This document shows positions 23,541 through 34,311 of a stretch of 64,000 bases of DNA, piece after piece. Position 1 is the first letter of the stretch. Each line of letters opens with the position of its first letter. Position numbers and translations under genes: made by a program. The notes under the pieces were generated by a model. That model was not told the origin of the DNA. It worked only from the letters and a program-made list of their open reading frames with translations, and searched no databases. Origin of the DNA: Symbiodinium natans (lineage: Eukaryota; Sar; Dinophyceae; Suessiales; Symbiodiniaceae); contig CAJNDS010002701.1 in assembly GCA_905221605.1 (NCBI GenBank), positions 484,501 through 548,500 of the forward strand. The letters run 5' to 3'.

Positions 23541-24875
23541 CTGCTGCTTCTGCTGCTGAGTGTGATGATGATCATGGTGATGGATCGTGATCATGATACT
23601 GCTCACGATGGACGTCGTTGCATGGAGCACATGTGGACAATCCGTTGTCCAATGTTGTGGTTGTTGTGATCCTTTTTTGCGCTCCACAGAACTGCACGTA
23701 AGCAACCTTGACTGAGGGCCTGCCCATTCTTGTCCCAACTGGAAGAAGGCCTGCTGGAATGAGACTGGTGTTGAAAGCGAACAGCCAAAGGCTCGTATTG
23801 CAAGCCTCTATCAGTCCCTGAATCGTGAAGTCCGTACATCAGCCACCACCGCAGGAGCAAAGACACTTGTGGACGCTTGGACAGGGTCTGGAGTCTGGAG
23901 TCTGGAGTGAACTTTGTCAAGGATCCACAGTTGGAATCCAACGCTGTAGGCTTCTTCTACATGCTTTGTTTGCGAGATGCAGTCCTTACCCACATTCTTC
24001 ACAAACGAACCTGGGAAGTCGGAAGCACCCAGGAATCTGGGGAAGTATTTATGCAGCCTCCTGGTTGTCATCGTCTCGCGCATGGAGAGCTTGACGCTGT
24101 TAGTCGCTGCTCCCTGGTCTGCACCTTGAGCCTGCACCCTCCTTAATCAACAGAGCCAACGCGCTTGGGTTTGATATTCCATTTGGCCTTCAACCCATGG
24201 GTCTGGCAGAAGTGTCGGCAGCCACTTGGCACTGGTTGTACTCTCCAGATGTCACCCGGTGGTGGAAGCCTTATTCGTCTTGACATGTGCCCTAAAAGCC
24301 GGCAGGCTATAGGTAAATGTAGGATTCTTCGTGTTTGGCGCTTTGGGTGTCCTAGACATCTGCAGGTCTCAACGACAGCCACACTCTACGCGTTTTTTTG
24401 GGATGTGCCTTGTCTGGGTCCATGAGCCGAGATCAATCTTGACGTTCGAAGCACGTAATGTGCGTGGTAGAACTGTAGCCGCGGGAGTTTGCTTCTGCGC
24501 TGCTGCAACGGCTTTATTACCTGAATGCTTGAGGCACGCAGAATAGGGTTGCATAGGTTTGCTGGTTTGCATTTAAGGTTGCACGCCTTGCCTGCTTTTC
24601 TGAAGGGTATCAGCAGGCATCAGTCTCAGGTGTAAAAACTGGCAACAAACAAGGCCAGGCCCTGCCTGCGACTAGAGGGCCATACTTCAAGCATCAGCGC
24701 CTACTCAGCCAAGAAAGGGTCAAACAGTTTCTGCATCACACCGAACTCACCCAACTTGCCCGACCCGGTCCAACTCTAAATCGTAGACCTTGGATCCCAG
24801 TTCACGACCAGGTTGGCTTGGATTGGGGCCTCAGCTACAAAGAGCCCCCCGCCAAGCAACATGTATTCGACAAGC
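17038..24875 (+). CDS. EXS-domain membrane protein gene (XPR1/SYG1/PHO1-like), multi-exon, partial
   Basis: Five + strand blocks match the EXS domain in order. (1) A membrane helix at 17038. (2) VNHLFILNVDPR, then TPEFFFARAATLTTIWIL, equivalent to the conserved V-N-H-x-x-I-x-x-x-x-P-R region and the next helix, at 19062. (3) VDFADNMVGDVL, the EXS F-A-D-x-x-x-D-x-L element, at 21089. (4) LYAFFWD at 24366. (5) VGLDWGL at 24812. Blocks 4 and 5 join in phase to give the EXS hallmark W-D-V-x-x-D-W-G-L. Family members export inorganic phosphate across plasma or Golgi membranes and sense inositol pyrophosphates through an N-terminal SPX domain, for which a candidate exon lies at 12082. Exons for the Q-C-x-R-R region and the C-terminus were not found. 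The introns are kilobases long. Confidence 0.8.
17387..17419. repeat. Poly-G tract (33 nt)
   Basis: Thirty-three uninterrupted G on the + strand, inside a presumed intron of the EXS gene, followed by further G-rich sequence to about 17437. Confidence 0.95.
17440..19061. other. Presumed EXS-gene intron(s); no exon recognised
   Basis: The EXS segment expected between the first helix and the V-N-H block (containing the G-x-N/x-Y-x-W element) should lie here, but I could not find it with confidence. Contains a short GGCTTGCA tandem near 18190-18215 and a 10-nt G run near 18437. Confidence 0.4.
19062..19176 (+). CDS. EXS gene exon: V-N-H block and membrane helix
   Basis: Starts at AAG|G. Encodes WDVNHLFILNVDPR, then TPEFFFARAATLTTIWIL. 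This matches the strongly conserved EXS stretch in which V-N-H and P-R precede a transmembrane helix. The single best diagnostic exon of the gene. The donor is uncertain (GA- or GC-type near 19175). Confidence 0.85.
19180..21088. other. Presumed EXS-gene intron(s)
   Basis: No block matches EXS. A hydrophobic open frame near 20110-20247 could be a membrane exon, but two frames compete and neither carries a family motif. Confidence 0.4.
21089..21140 (+). CDS. EXS gene exon: F-A-D element
   Basis: After TTTAG the frame reads PVYSVDFADNMVGDVL. EXS proteins carry a conserved F-x-D/A-D-x-x-x-x-D-x-L-x-S motif at the start of a membrane helix. The exon stops close after the leucine. Confidence 0.75.
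22891..22936. repeat. TA-rich microsatellite
   Basis: Imperfect (TA)n with CATA variants. Confidence 0.9.
23408..23557. repeat. (GCCGCT)n then (GCT)n array
   Basis: About 100 bp of a GCTGCC/GCCGCT hexamer passes directly into about 50 bp of GCT triplets. All frames stay open, giving poly-Ala, Leu-Pro and, on the other strand, Gln-Arg or Ser-Gly strings. The boundary shows the triplet is the hexamer with one substitution homogenised. Confidence 0.95.
24366..24404 (+). CDS. EXS gene micro-exon (39 nt)
   Basis: Bounded by CTGCAG before and GTGCCT after. Encodes VSTTATLYAFFWD in phase 0. It joins in frame to VGLDWGL of the next exon, producing the W-D-V-x-x-D-W-G-L signature of EXS proteins. 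Both splice sites are therefore well supported by protein logic. Confidence 0.8.
24812..24875 (+). CDS. EXS gene exon: D-W-G-L element
   Basis: Starts at CCAG|GTTGGC. Encodes VGLDWGLSYKEPPAKQHVFD. The D-W-G-L tetrapeptide is a hallmark of the EXS domain. The 3' end is uncertain. Last exon I can assign to this gene. Confidence 0.75.
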
Positions 24876-25646
24876 TCGGCTGGTCCTCCTTGCTTCGTAG
24901 CGTTTGGGGTAGGCATTCACCTGTGAAGAAGTGCTGCGCAGCTAAGAGATCCGCTGACTGGTCACTTGACGGAAAAAATATCTGTAGGCAGCCATGTGCC
25001 CATGTGTGGATCAGCTAGCTTCACCTTTCAAGCCTTTGAACATCTGGAATCTAGACAGCTCGCAACCAAATCTTGCCCTGGGATGGCTGATGTGGAGGCT
25101 GTTATATGCTTGTCCTTGCTTCCCTTGCAAGTCGACAGCTGCCAAGACCAGGCGCGGCCGACATTTTTTCAACTCTTTTCATGCTCATGCTTCAGTTCTA
25201 GGAGATCAGCTGGCCCACCCCTCTGCCGTCAGCGGACTTCGGAATGGACTCTTTTAACTTTTTGCAGCATCGTCTCGCCGAATTCCTAGTGATTCTTTTA
25301 AACATGTCTGTGAGTACGTGCGCGATCGGGTTCTCCGTGGGAAGTGGGCTTGAAGCAAGGAGAGGGGGCAACTCGGAAAGTTCACACAATCTGACTCTAT
25401 GCGTGTAATGACATCGCGATACTGCTTTCTGTCCCAGAAAGACCTGATTTTCTGAGTGGTTGTCAAGGTTGGTTTTGGAAAGAATACTACAGCACGGATT
25501 AAAGACCTTGTGGAAGTGGGAGACCTTTGTGTCGAAGCAGGTCCAACTTGACCGTGACTGGCCGCCAGTTTCCGATCAAGGCCGGTGGCGGGAAGCAAAT
25601 CTCGCATGGGACACTTGCGGGCTCCTATTTTGGGACAGAGCTGTTT

Positions 25647-25697
25647 ATGTATCTATATATATATATATGTATATATTATATGTAGATAGATATATGT
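25647..25697. repeat. TA-rich microsatellite
   Basis: Imperfect (TA)n with TAGA/TGTA variants. Confidence 0.9.
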
Positions 25698-26090
25698 TCC
25701 TAGGTGCAAGTTGACTTGGAGAAGTTTCCCTAGACCTCCGTTCAGTTTGTATTTATTTCTGTCGCATGTTTAGATCGGATGTTTGTTGTGCCTTGGTGCT
25801 ATGTCTTTCTTGGGTGGACACCTTTGGCAACCTTGAAAATCCCATACCTAGCGAAATCTGTGCTGGGGCTGAAGATGCTGAAGGTAGGGTTCAGGTGTGT
25901 GATGCTGACTAGGCTTACGTGTTGTGCAGCTTGATGGACATCTTCGCGAGATCGACATGGGCGCGGGCCTTGCAGGGCTTCAGGTTTTTCTAGAGGCTAC
26001 CCGGCTATCCCGAGCCTCACTGCCTGCCTGGGCCACCTCCGCAACCTGAACTGTTGTCCCAAAACCAATTCGCGGGGCTTGGAGTGCGCC

Positions 26091-26122
26091 ACAGAGAGAG
26101 AGACAGAGAGAGAGAGAGAGAG
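26091..26122. repeat. (GA)n microsatellite
   Basis: GA dinucleotide run with one GACA interruption. Confidence 0.9.
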
Positions 26123-26598
26123 CACAGAGGGTCTTAAGTGTGGTTTTTGTGTATGCGTTTGGGGAAAAGTAAATTGTTTATAATAAGAGCGGGGTCATCG
26201 GCCCGAGTGTTTCACTATACAACGGGTAGAGGGGCCGAAAGCCGAAAGGACAGCAAGGCGCGGGGCTTAGTTTGATGACTTGCAAAATCAGAATGATGGT
26301 ACTGACAAAGGGCCGGGGGAAATCGGTCACGTGCTGTCGCAGGGGCGGGCGTGGACGCCCGGGCGCTTGCTCCCATGCCCCAAGAAAGAAAGAAAGCATG
26401 AAAGGAAGAAAGAAAGGAAGACCGAACACAGGTGCAGGGGAGCTCAAGGTGGTCGTGTGTGTTGGTTCCGGGTGCAGTCTCACCGAGACCTGAACCCATC
26501 CGTGCGTGCCTGGTGCACTGGTGGGCGCTTGCGCTTGCACCCTTCATGCCTTGCAGAAGAAGAACAAAAGTTATTTTACTTCGAACATCCCCAGCTTA

Positions 26599-26889
26599 GC
26601 ACTCCAGGTCTCTGGGGTTGTGCACTCCAGGGAGTCTCTGGGGTTGCGCACTCCAGAAAGTGTTTGGGGTTGGGCACTCCAGGGAGACTCTGGGGTTGGG
26701 CACTCTAGAGAGTTTTTGGGGTTGGGCACTCCAGGGAAACTCTGGGGTTGGGCACGCCAGGGAGACTCTGGGGTTGGGCCAGGAGTCTCTGAACACTCCA
26801 GGGTTGGGCACTCCAGGAGTGTCTGGGTTGGGTCTGGGTTGGGCGCTCCAGGGAGTCTCTGGGGTTGGGCACTCCAGGGAGTCTCCAGG
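26599..26889. repeat. 26-bp minisatellite, about 11 units
   Basis: Unit consensus is CACTCCAGGGAGWCTCTGGG plus GTTGGG, repeated with substitutions and two partly rearranged units near 26780-26845. Since 26 is not a multiple of 3, successive units shift frame. Because the unit has no stop in any + frame, all three + frames stay open across the array, giving long spurious ORFs. Confidence 0.9.
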
Positions 26890-28035
26890 AGTAGACCGGG
26901 CGAGGAGAAGAGTTCCGGGCGAGGAGAAGAGTTGAGTTTAAAATCCAACAACCGGCAAGAAGAAGAAGAAGACAGAGAGCACGCCCAGGTGTTCACTTTG
27001 ATGCCCACCAGTCTGGTGACAGGAGCCTCGGCGGCTGAGCCACAGGCTCCTTAAAAGCCTTAAGCCCCTTCAAAAGCTCAGCAAGCTAAAAACAGTTGCT
27101 GGCAGTGTGAGAGGCTAGAAGGCCCACAGGTTCCCAGGATCTTGCGCTCGCGCTCGGTCTGTTGCTTAAGGCAGGTCGATGTCCGCACCTTAGGCAACAT
27201 CGTGGCGCGTGTGATCCTCGTGTCTGTGATGTCCTCAATTGAGATCATCCGCCGCAGTATGTGGGCAGTCTTGCGCAGCTTGCTTTGACCTGGCCATTCC
27301 TGCGATATTAGTCATGCAATTTTGATGTTGCACTGATTGAAGATTCCTACTGCCACGAACGACCATACAGCCCGAGAGTCCAGAGCTAGCCAGGTTTGAA
27401 TACTACAAGACCCCTGGCATGTATTCAGAATACGTGCTGATTGCCGTAACATTCACAGCAAGCCACAGTTTCAGTCCAACTGGCCCGGCCCCAGTGGGAC
27501 CTGAACCTTTGATCCCCGAAATCCGGTATCAGCGAGCCCGAGTTTGCTTTTTGGGAAATGCTCCGATTTCGATAGAAATGCCACGCCTGTTCTGCGTGCA
27601 TGGCTGTTGTTTGTTAAAAGGTGAGGCCTTCGGCAATGGCTTCTGGGCCCTTTGGGTTGCGGCGCTGGACAGGCTAGAATCGGCTAGAAATGAGACATTG
27701 AGACTCGTTGCATGGAACTACATAATCAAACGCTCAGGCATTGAGTATGAGCAAGTCAGCAATGCTCCGTGGATGCAAGAAAGTTTTTGAGACTGGGGGG
27801 GCACATGGCAGCGACATTGTAAGTCTAAATCGCACAACTCGAAAAGTCCCCACTTCCTGAGCCGACTGAAAAATCACACAGTTCTGAAGAGCCCTTTGTT
27901 CCGGGTGCCAGCGTTCTGAGACAACTCAGGCAAGTGGTTTCCGTGCTTTGCTGTGGGCGCCTTGTCTATGCGTATCATATATCACTTAAATGCAATGTGT
28001 GCAAACACTTCTAAGTTAGTTTAATCGTTGTTGCC

Positions 28036-28370
28036 ATGCGTTCCGAACTCAGCTTGACGCAAGCTTTACCAAAGTATTGCCTAGAATGCAGCCTAGCCGA
28101 AGCCCAACGCAAAAATGTGGAGTCCATTCTGCTCCTGTTGGCCATTAGCATATTATCCGACCATACTCGGAGCAATTGTATCGTTCGGTCATTTCTAGCC
28201 CAGCTGCCAGACATCACCTTCCGGGACCTAGGAGCTATCTTGGCATGTGACCTTCGAGGCCCTGCCTCCAGCCTTCCAGCCACCAACAAAAGCAACTGTC
28301 TCGAGGTGCCTTCCAAGCTGAACGCAAGCAGCACCGCGCAGGTGCAGCCCGAGCGGATTCTGGGCAGCCC
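28036..28370 (+). CDS. Weak candidate coding stretch
   Basis: An open + frame of about 110 codons precedes the GT array, with a hydrophobic segment VESILLLLAISILSDHTR. The opposite strand is also open through most of it and no family motif is visible. Listed for completeness; it may be chance. Confidence 0.2.
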
Positions 28371-28371
28371 T

Positions 28372-28499
<128 letters not shown>

Positions 28500-31400
28500 T
28501 CATTGAAGACCCAATAAGCCTGTACTGTAGTGATTTGGTATACCTCCTCAGGAACGCAAACCAGACCGAAGTTGCAACCCGAAAGCTGCCAGATTCGGGT
28601 GTAGGACCGTAGGACCGGAGGCTGGCAAGCTCTCAAGTCGATGGAAAGGGTAACTGGGCTTGGTCTGCCTGCACCTCGGAGGAACAACTCCGTGTCCGGC
28701 GGGCCATCGCATGGCGTCTTGGTTTACATGCACCACGTGCCCTGGGAGCAAGGGCCGGGAAAAACCGAAGGCTGAAGGAGTGAGAACAACCATCCATCTC
28801 ATTTAGCTGCTGCACTTGTTTCAGGGGAGACGACTGAACATGCTACAAAAAGTCATTTATGCATCATCAAGGAGCTGTCAAAGAGGATTCCCTTCCTCAG
28901 ACTCCACAAACCTGACGTTAGATGCTTCCTGAGGCTGGGATGCGACACAGCCACTGCTGACCTCGAAGCACAGCGAGTGATCTTCCGCCGGATTCCACGA
29001 TGAGGGCCACGAGAATGGGTTGACCACTTCGGTACATAAGCTGATGATCATTTCAGTACTTTCTGGGAGGCGCATAGGCTGAGACAATTTACTCTACAGT
29101 GAAGACCGGTGTAGTCACTAGTCGTGTTTGCACGGTCTGACAGCGCGCCAAATGTCATGGATTGTTCGCTGTGCTGGCTACTACTGGGGTTGTGTTCGAC
29201 ATGCTTTCAAAAGCGAGAAACTGCACCGGAGAATCTGAAATGCCGCAGGCCTTCCTGTCTAAGCGGCTGCTGTTACTCCAATCCAAAGATTGGGTTTCTT
29301 GATGGCCTGTCCATCTGCGTTAATGAGCATCTGGTCCCTCGCCAAGCTCCGGACCTGCAGCCTTGGCAGAGCGTGCGCCTTCTACAAGACCATGGCAGAG
29401 TCCAGCTGACTAGCTTAATGTTTGTTGTGTTTGTCGATTGACGTCGTGTCTCTCAGGAATATCATAGAGGGTTTGACATTGCCCCTGAAAAGCAGCCTGT
29501 ACTGCATGCTGCAAAGCACGAGACCACTCTCAAGTCCCTGCGCCAAGCGCTCAATTGGAATGCCCCTACCCTTCTATTCACGTTTGGCCGTAGGGTGGTG
29601 CCGAACTGCCTCCGGGTCAGCTTGTGTACAGGAGATGCATGCATTGAACCCAAACCGGCCAGAGCTGGGCTGTCGTTGAAGTGGTGCGCGTCTGACATTT
29701 GTAACCCTGAGCCTTACTCCTTACTGCACGGGGGCCTGTCGGCCACTCAGCTGCTCAGCCTAGAAATCTGCCGAGAACCCAGATGCACAGCCCAGCTCCT
29801 TGCAAGGGAATGCTGCCATCTCTTCCACAGTGACGCACCCCATGCCCATGAGCTTTAAAATGGCATCGGCTTCTACAAGCTTAAAGCCCGGCATCCTGCA
29901 AGACACAAGACACATGCACTCGTAGCTTCTCATCATCTTGATGCATTGGGCAGGGCGCAATGTGACATGAAAAGTGATGCGGACAGGAGGCATGGGGTTG
30001 GCATGCGATGGCGGCGCTTTATCACAAGATGGCATCGGGAACGAAGCACTCTGCGATCCACCTTACACATCTCCAATCATCTGCCACATAACTCCGGCTC
30101 TAGCTCAGTGATGTTCCTTTGCTGAGTGAAGACTAATCAGCATGCACAAGGGCTCCTTTGCGAATCAACCGTTGTTTAGGAAAGTATGATGTCCCCTCGG
30201 CCCAGGATCATGCTTGGGGCTCTTGCTTCGTTTCTTGCACATCTTCTAGAAGTGCACCCTTAGCGCTGAGGGAAGCGTCGCAAGATATGCCGAACAAGAG
30301 CTGTTATCGAGACACAGCCGCACATCGAGTCCAGTTGAGAGAGAAGATCCGCGACTCGTCCGTCAGCTTGGAAGTTTGGGCCCGGAGATCCGCCTTCATC
30401 TTTGGAACATTTTGGAACCGTTTCTCAAGTCACGAGCTGCAACAGAAGCCCGGGGTTAAACCTGCGAGACTAGTCTTGAGTTTAAGAAGCCCATCGGAAG
30501 TCAAGCAATGTGCTTGCTTGCGGTTGCGGGGTGTTCGTACATGCTTGTCATGGTTTTCGGGCTGGATCTTCTCCGGCATGAGTCAAGCGCAGCACACCAG
30601 AAGTTCGTGCAGATCAAGGCTGCTTCGTGGCACGTTGCTTTGACTCCTCTTGCCTGGAGAAACAAGCCATACAAGCCATTGCTGCTGCCCCCCCATTCCT
30701 TTGCATCTGTCGAGCTTGAAGGGATGGCCAACATTGCAGACCAAAAACAGAATTGTTGGTTGGTTCGGCTTGCAGTGTTAAGGGCAAGGCTCCAATGTGT
30801 CGGTTTAGGAGCTCTAGGAGCTTGGGTCTAGCCGTAGGGTCCTGGCAAAATGTGCGCGTGCAAATTCTCCGCTTGTGTATACCGGGGGGCAAAGCTCAAA
30901 CTTAAACTCTGCACTACTGTGGCATGATTAGTCAAACCGCTTCCGCAACGGTGCACCGTACATAGTATATAGAACATAGTCCACTTTTTGCCAGGCCCCA
31001 AACCCCAAATTGCCAAAACCTGCGACCAATTCAGGCCCTTGCCATGGAACAGGCCTGGCATGGCCTGGCTGTTGGTGTGGGATCATGGGCACTATCTCGC
31101 TACACAACTGTGACAAAATACCAGCGTTTTGTATCAGAATGCTTCAGATTGCACTAGAACCCAAAACAGGCTCTTCCTAAGACAGCGACATGAAAGACAG
31201 CCGCAGGTTTCCGCAAAGCATGCCCTTGCTTCGCGACCTCATCGAGACGATGACATTGCGGGAACGGCGTGCCAGGACTGTCTTATTGATTGACGTGGCG
31301 GGTTTGGAGTGTTACCAGTAGCCTGGTTACTTCACTGAGCCAGAAAGCTTAACACCCAATCCAGAAAGTGTGGCCATGCGAGTGTCGGCGTTGGAGGAAG

Positions 31401-32295
31401 GAAATTCTTGCTCTGTGGCTGCAAAAGCTACTCATCGTTTAGAAGTGCTGGGTGGTCATTCCGACAACTCACAGCCGATCCCACAGCTCGAAGTCACGCA
31501 TACTGGCCTTGGATTCACAACCTTCAAAAGACTTGAAAGCCCTTCTTCCTCTCCTCAAACACATGGCATACCTCTCCATCTACGTGCCCATCCCGTCGAT
31601 TTTGCCTGCTAGCATTGCACTAATCCATCTGCTCGAATCATGTACTCGTACGATTTGATTTAGCCGTCCTTTGGGTGATCTTTTTCGGAATATCCGGAAG
31701 GCCTGTGGCTCTGGTGGCGTTGGGTCATGACTGGTGGCTCTGATGATTTGAGTCATGCAAACTCGGCTTCTATGACGCTAGCCATGTAAGAGGCAAGAGT
31801 GTTTGAGTTAGAGTTCAGAGCATGTATGTGCGGTGTTTCAAATTTCTGGGCCTCGCGCAAGCACCAGTCACATCATTCAATCGAGCTGGAAGGTTAGAGG
31901 TTTCTGTGTCTCCGCAGCAATGCACCTGCCATTCGACAAGCCTGTCAGGGTCTGCCTTAAGACCGTCTTGATCAACTTGTAGCCTTGCTGCTGCTTTCGA
32001 TGTACACCCTGACTACCTTGGCTTGCAGATACCGTGCCGAGAGCATCCCTGACATAGTCAAGGGGCTGCGTTGTTTGCACTTTACCGTGTGAATCCAAGC
32101 CGATGCACATCCCCGCCTGAACATAAGCTGAGACCAACAACAAATGCCCCCCCTTGATGGGGCCCGGACGTTCGATGTTTAACAGCGGCCCGCCCGAAAT
32201 CGTGCAATCTGAAAACTTAAAGCCATTCCCAGTGTTAAGAGCCAGTTCTTACCGGCAGATCTCTGCTACTGCTTGTGCTGCAAAGGTTCAAGAGC
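28500..32295. other. Stretch with no recognisable gene
   Basis: Open frames occur on both strands (for example + 29124-29441, + 30158-30643, + 30508-30831), none with a recognisable motif. A variant of the AAATACCAG element is near 31114. Confidence 0.4.
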
Positions 32296-32436
32296 TCGAC
32301 AGATGCAGAGCTTCCCTCCACATCGCTGCAACTCGGTTTTGGGGATGTGTCGGAGTGCCCCCTGGACAGTCTTGCCGAAGCACGAAGCCAAGAGCCTGTG
32401 GCCGACGACCACCTCATCAGCCACCCTAAGCTCTGA
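32296..32436 (+). CDS. Candidate exon, acidic
   Basis: An open + frame after AAGAG with an acidic, soluble-type peptide (LQLGFGDVSECPLDSLAEAR), ending at TGA. Possibly part of one gene with the next two candidates. Unassigned. Confidence 0.35.
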   Translation, partial: STDAELPSTSLQLGFGDVSECPLDSLAEARSQEPVADDHLISHPKL

Positions 32437-32533
32437 ACACTAAGCCAGGCATGGGCTGTCTAGCGAAGCATCCGAAGCCTTGCCTCGTGCGAGTGTGAGA
32501 GTCGAAACCAGGCATGGGCTGCTGGGATGCGCC

Positions 32534-32623
32534 ATGGGCCACGAGGTTACGGAAGAACTCTCCATCCGACTCAGCGAGGACGGTTCCGCGAGCGATGTTG
32601 ACCAGCTCCTGCAAGTGGTCTAG
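32534..32623 (+). CDS. Candidate exon
   Basis: The frame encodes MGHEVTEELSIRLSEDGSAS then DVDQLLQVV before a stop. Composition is strongly protein-like (alternating hydrophobic and acidic), but no family is recognised. Confidence 0.4.
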   Translation: MGHEVTEELSIRLSEDGSASDVDQLLQVV

Positions 32624-32967
32624 GACCGTCTAGGATCTAGAATTCCTAGAGCTTCAGGGTTGAGGATGTTCGAGACGGCAAAACGACAACTTCAAACAAA
32701 TCGTTGCTGGATGCAGATGGTACAATCTCCCCCACAATCGGGCTTGTGCTAAAGGTGTGGGGGCAGCACGTGACGGCCAATTTCCTGTGTGTAGGTCAAA
32801 GGTCGATTCAGAGCAGAGAGACATAATCTTAACACGAGAAACACATCCACCCTGCATGTCGGGGTGTCCCTGTCGAGAAGTGTCAAAGCCAGTCAGAGCC
32901 GTGTTTCAAGCCGTGTTTCGGCTTGGAGGCCTGCCTTCAGGCTTCTCGGCTCGTCCCTCCCTGGCAG

Positions 32968-33040
32968 GCGAACACGCTGCATGCACTCCGGCAACTGCAG
33001 CAGCAATTCCAGGAGCGTGACCGCGTCCAAGCTGCAAACA
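32968..33040 (+). CDS. Candidate coiled-coil exon
   Basis: Starts at GGCAG|GCG. Encodes ANTLHALRQLQQQFQERDRV, an amphipathic helix with clear heptad spacing. Same strand and close to the two preceding candidates. Confidence 0.45.
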
Positions 33041-33870
33041 AAGATTGGAGTGGACCTGAGCCAAACCCTTAACAACTGTCTACAAAGTCCCACCTGTATC
33101 GAGCTGTTCCGAGCAGCGATACATGAATGTAGGAGTGTTCCACACTTGGACCACCCTCAGCCCCGAATGCCATAAGCATCCTGAAGCTTGTCTCAGTCCT
33201 CAAGAAGTGTTTCTATCTTGCTCGAACTCATCTTTCCCTTTCAAAGTTGCAAGCAGGCGCAAGGAGACACCAGACAAGATGGGTCTACCCACTCACTTCC
33301 ATGCCAGTCCTTTAAGTGAATACCTGGATACTGGTTTCAAGTGCATGTCTCAAGTTTATAGAAAGCATTCATGGGGTTCTCCTCCCCCACTGCTGAGGAA
33401 GACGGCCCCTCGGCAGAAGCTAGAGCTCTGTGATGCTGAGGATAGGATCTGCAGAAGGTCGCTGCAGACCCTCAATATCATCTGAGCACTGAACGCCCTG
33501 AAATGAAGAACCCTTTTCAGCCGATAAGACAACTTTTACGGTGTAGAAGTGGGCATGAAGCCGGCAGTCCCTACCACAGCATTCTTTGTTGAGAGCGTGC
33601 TCGGGCCGGACTGGTTTCAGGTTGAAGCAGCCAGTGCTTCCTTCCTCGGGCCCTAGCCATGCATTCTTCTCACCAAAATCACAAAAACGCCCGGAATTAT
33701 ACAACAGCGAAGGCCCCAAACAGTTACGAGTGGAATGGCGTGTTCAAAGACTACAGCGCATACTGGCTTGACCCCGCAAGAAAGAAGCCCCAGAAATCTA
33801 AAAGACCGCTCCTGCGGAGGACTTGGAATAGATATGTTCACCCACTCTAACAGCTAGGAGTTAGAGTCAA

Positions 33871-34212
33871 GCAATATTCCGATCTTGGCCAATACATCAC
33901 AGACATACACGTGACAGCAACCTCGTGAAATCAAGAGGGCTGCCGCTCTGATCCTGATGACTTCATGAAGCGCCATGAGTCGTTGGAGGTCAGGCAATCA
34001 TGACCAATTCCGGTCAGTATTTTACAGACGTATACATGACAGCAACCCGGGACCCCGAGAAATCAAGAGGGCTACCGTTCTGGCCATGTTGGAGGTCAGG
34101 CAATCATGAGTTTTGGTCAGTACATCACCGACATCCACGTGATGGCCCTCCCGTGGATCAAGAGGGCTGCCGTGTCATGCCCATGGGCTCGTCGCGCGGA
34201 CGCGTCTCCTGA
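33871..34212. repeat. Degenerate ~105-130-bp tandem repeat, three copies
   Basis: Three successive copies (about 33871-34002, 34003-34109, 34110-34212) share GGTCAGTAYATCACAGACAT, ATCAAGAGGGCTGCCG and, in the first two, GTTGGAGGTCAGGCAATCAT. One frame of every copy reads a GQYITDIHV-like peptide, but copy 1 has a stop shortly afterwards. May be a diverged satellite or duplicated exon remnants. Confidence 0.75.
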
Positions 34213-34216
34213 CCGC

Positions 34217-34311
34217 GCACATCCGCACTTGAGGGTTGGAAGTTGGGCCAACATCCACGCTTGAGGGTGGTGGATGTCGGGCCAACATCCACACTTGAGG
34301 GGTGGATGCTC
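34217..34311. repeat. ~34-bp tandem repeat with internal hairpins
   Basis: Nearly three copies of a unit containing CATCCACRCTTGAGGG and GTGGATG. Within a unit, ACATCCAC and GTGGATGT are perfect inverted repeats around a TTGAGGG-containing loop, so each unit can form a small hairpin. Confidence 0.75.

Larger units (their letters stand above)
21150..24365. other. Presumed EXS-gene intron(s)
   Basis: The conserved Q-C-x-R-R/N-x-x-K-Y region is expected here but not recognised. An open + frame at about 23907-24020 (VKDPQLESNAVGFFYMLCLR) is protein-like but unassigned. Contains the TA repeat at 22.9 kb and the triplet array at 23.4 kb. Confidence 0.4.
24880..28030. other. Stretch with no recognisable gene, repeat-rich
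   Basis: The EXS C-terminus should lie downstream of 24.9 kb but was not identified. Holds TA (25.65 kb), GA (26.09 kb) and 26-bp minisatellite (26.6 kb) arrays. Confidence 0.4.

Noticed and set aside
26280-27054. 142-182-codon overlapping + ORFs and a 145-codon - ORF
   Set aside because: Explained by the stop-free 26-bp minisatellite.
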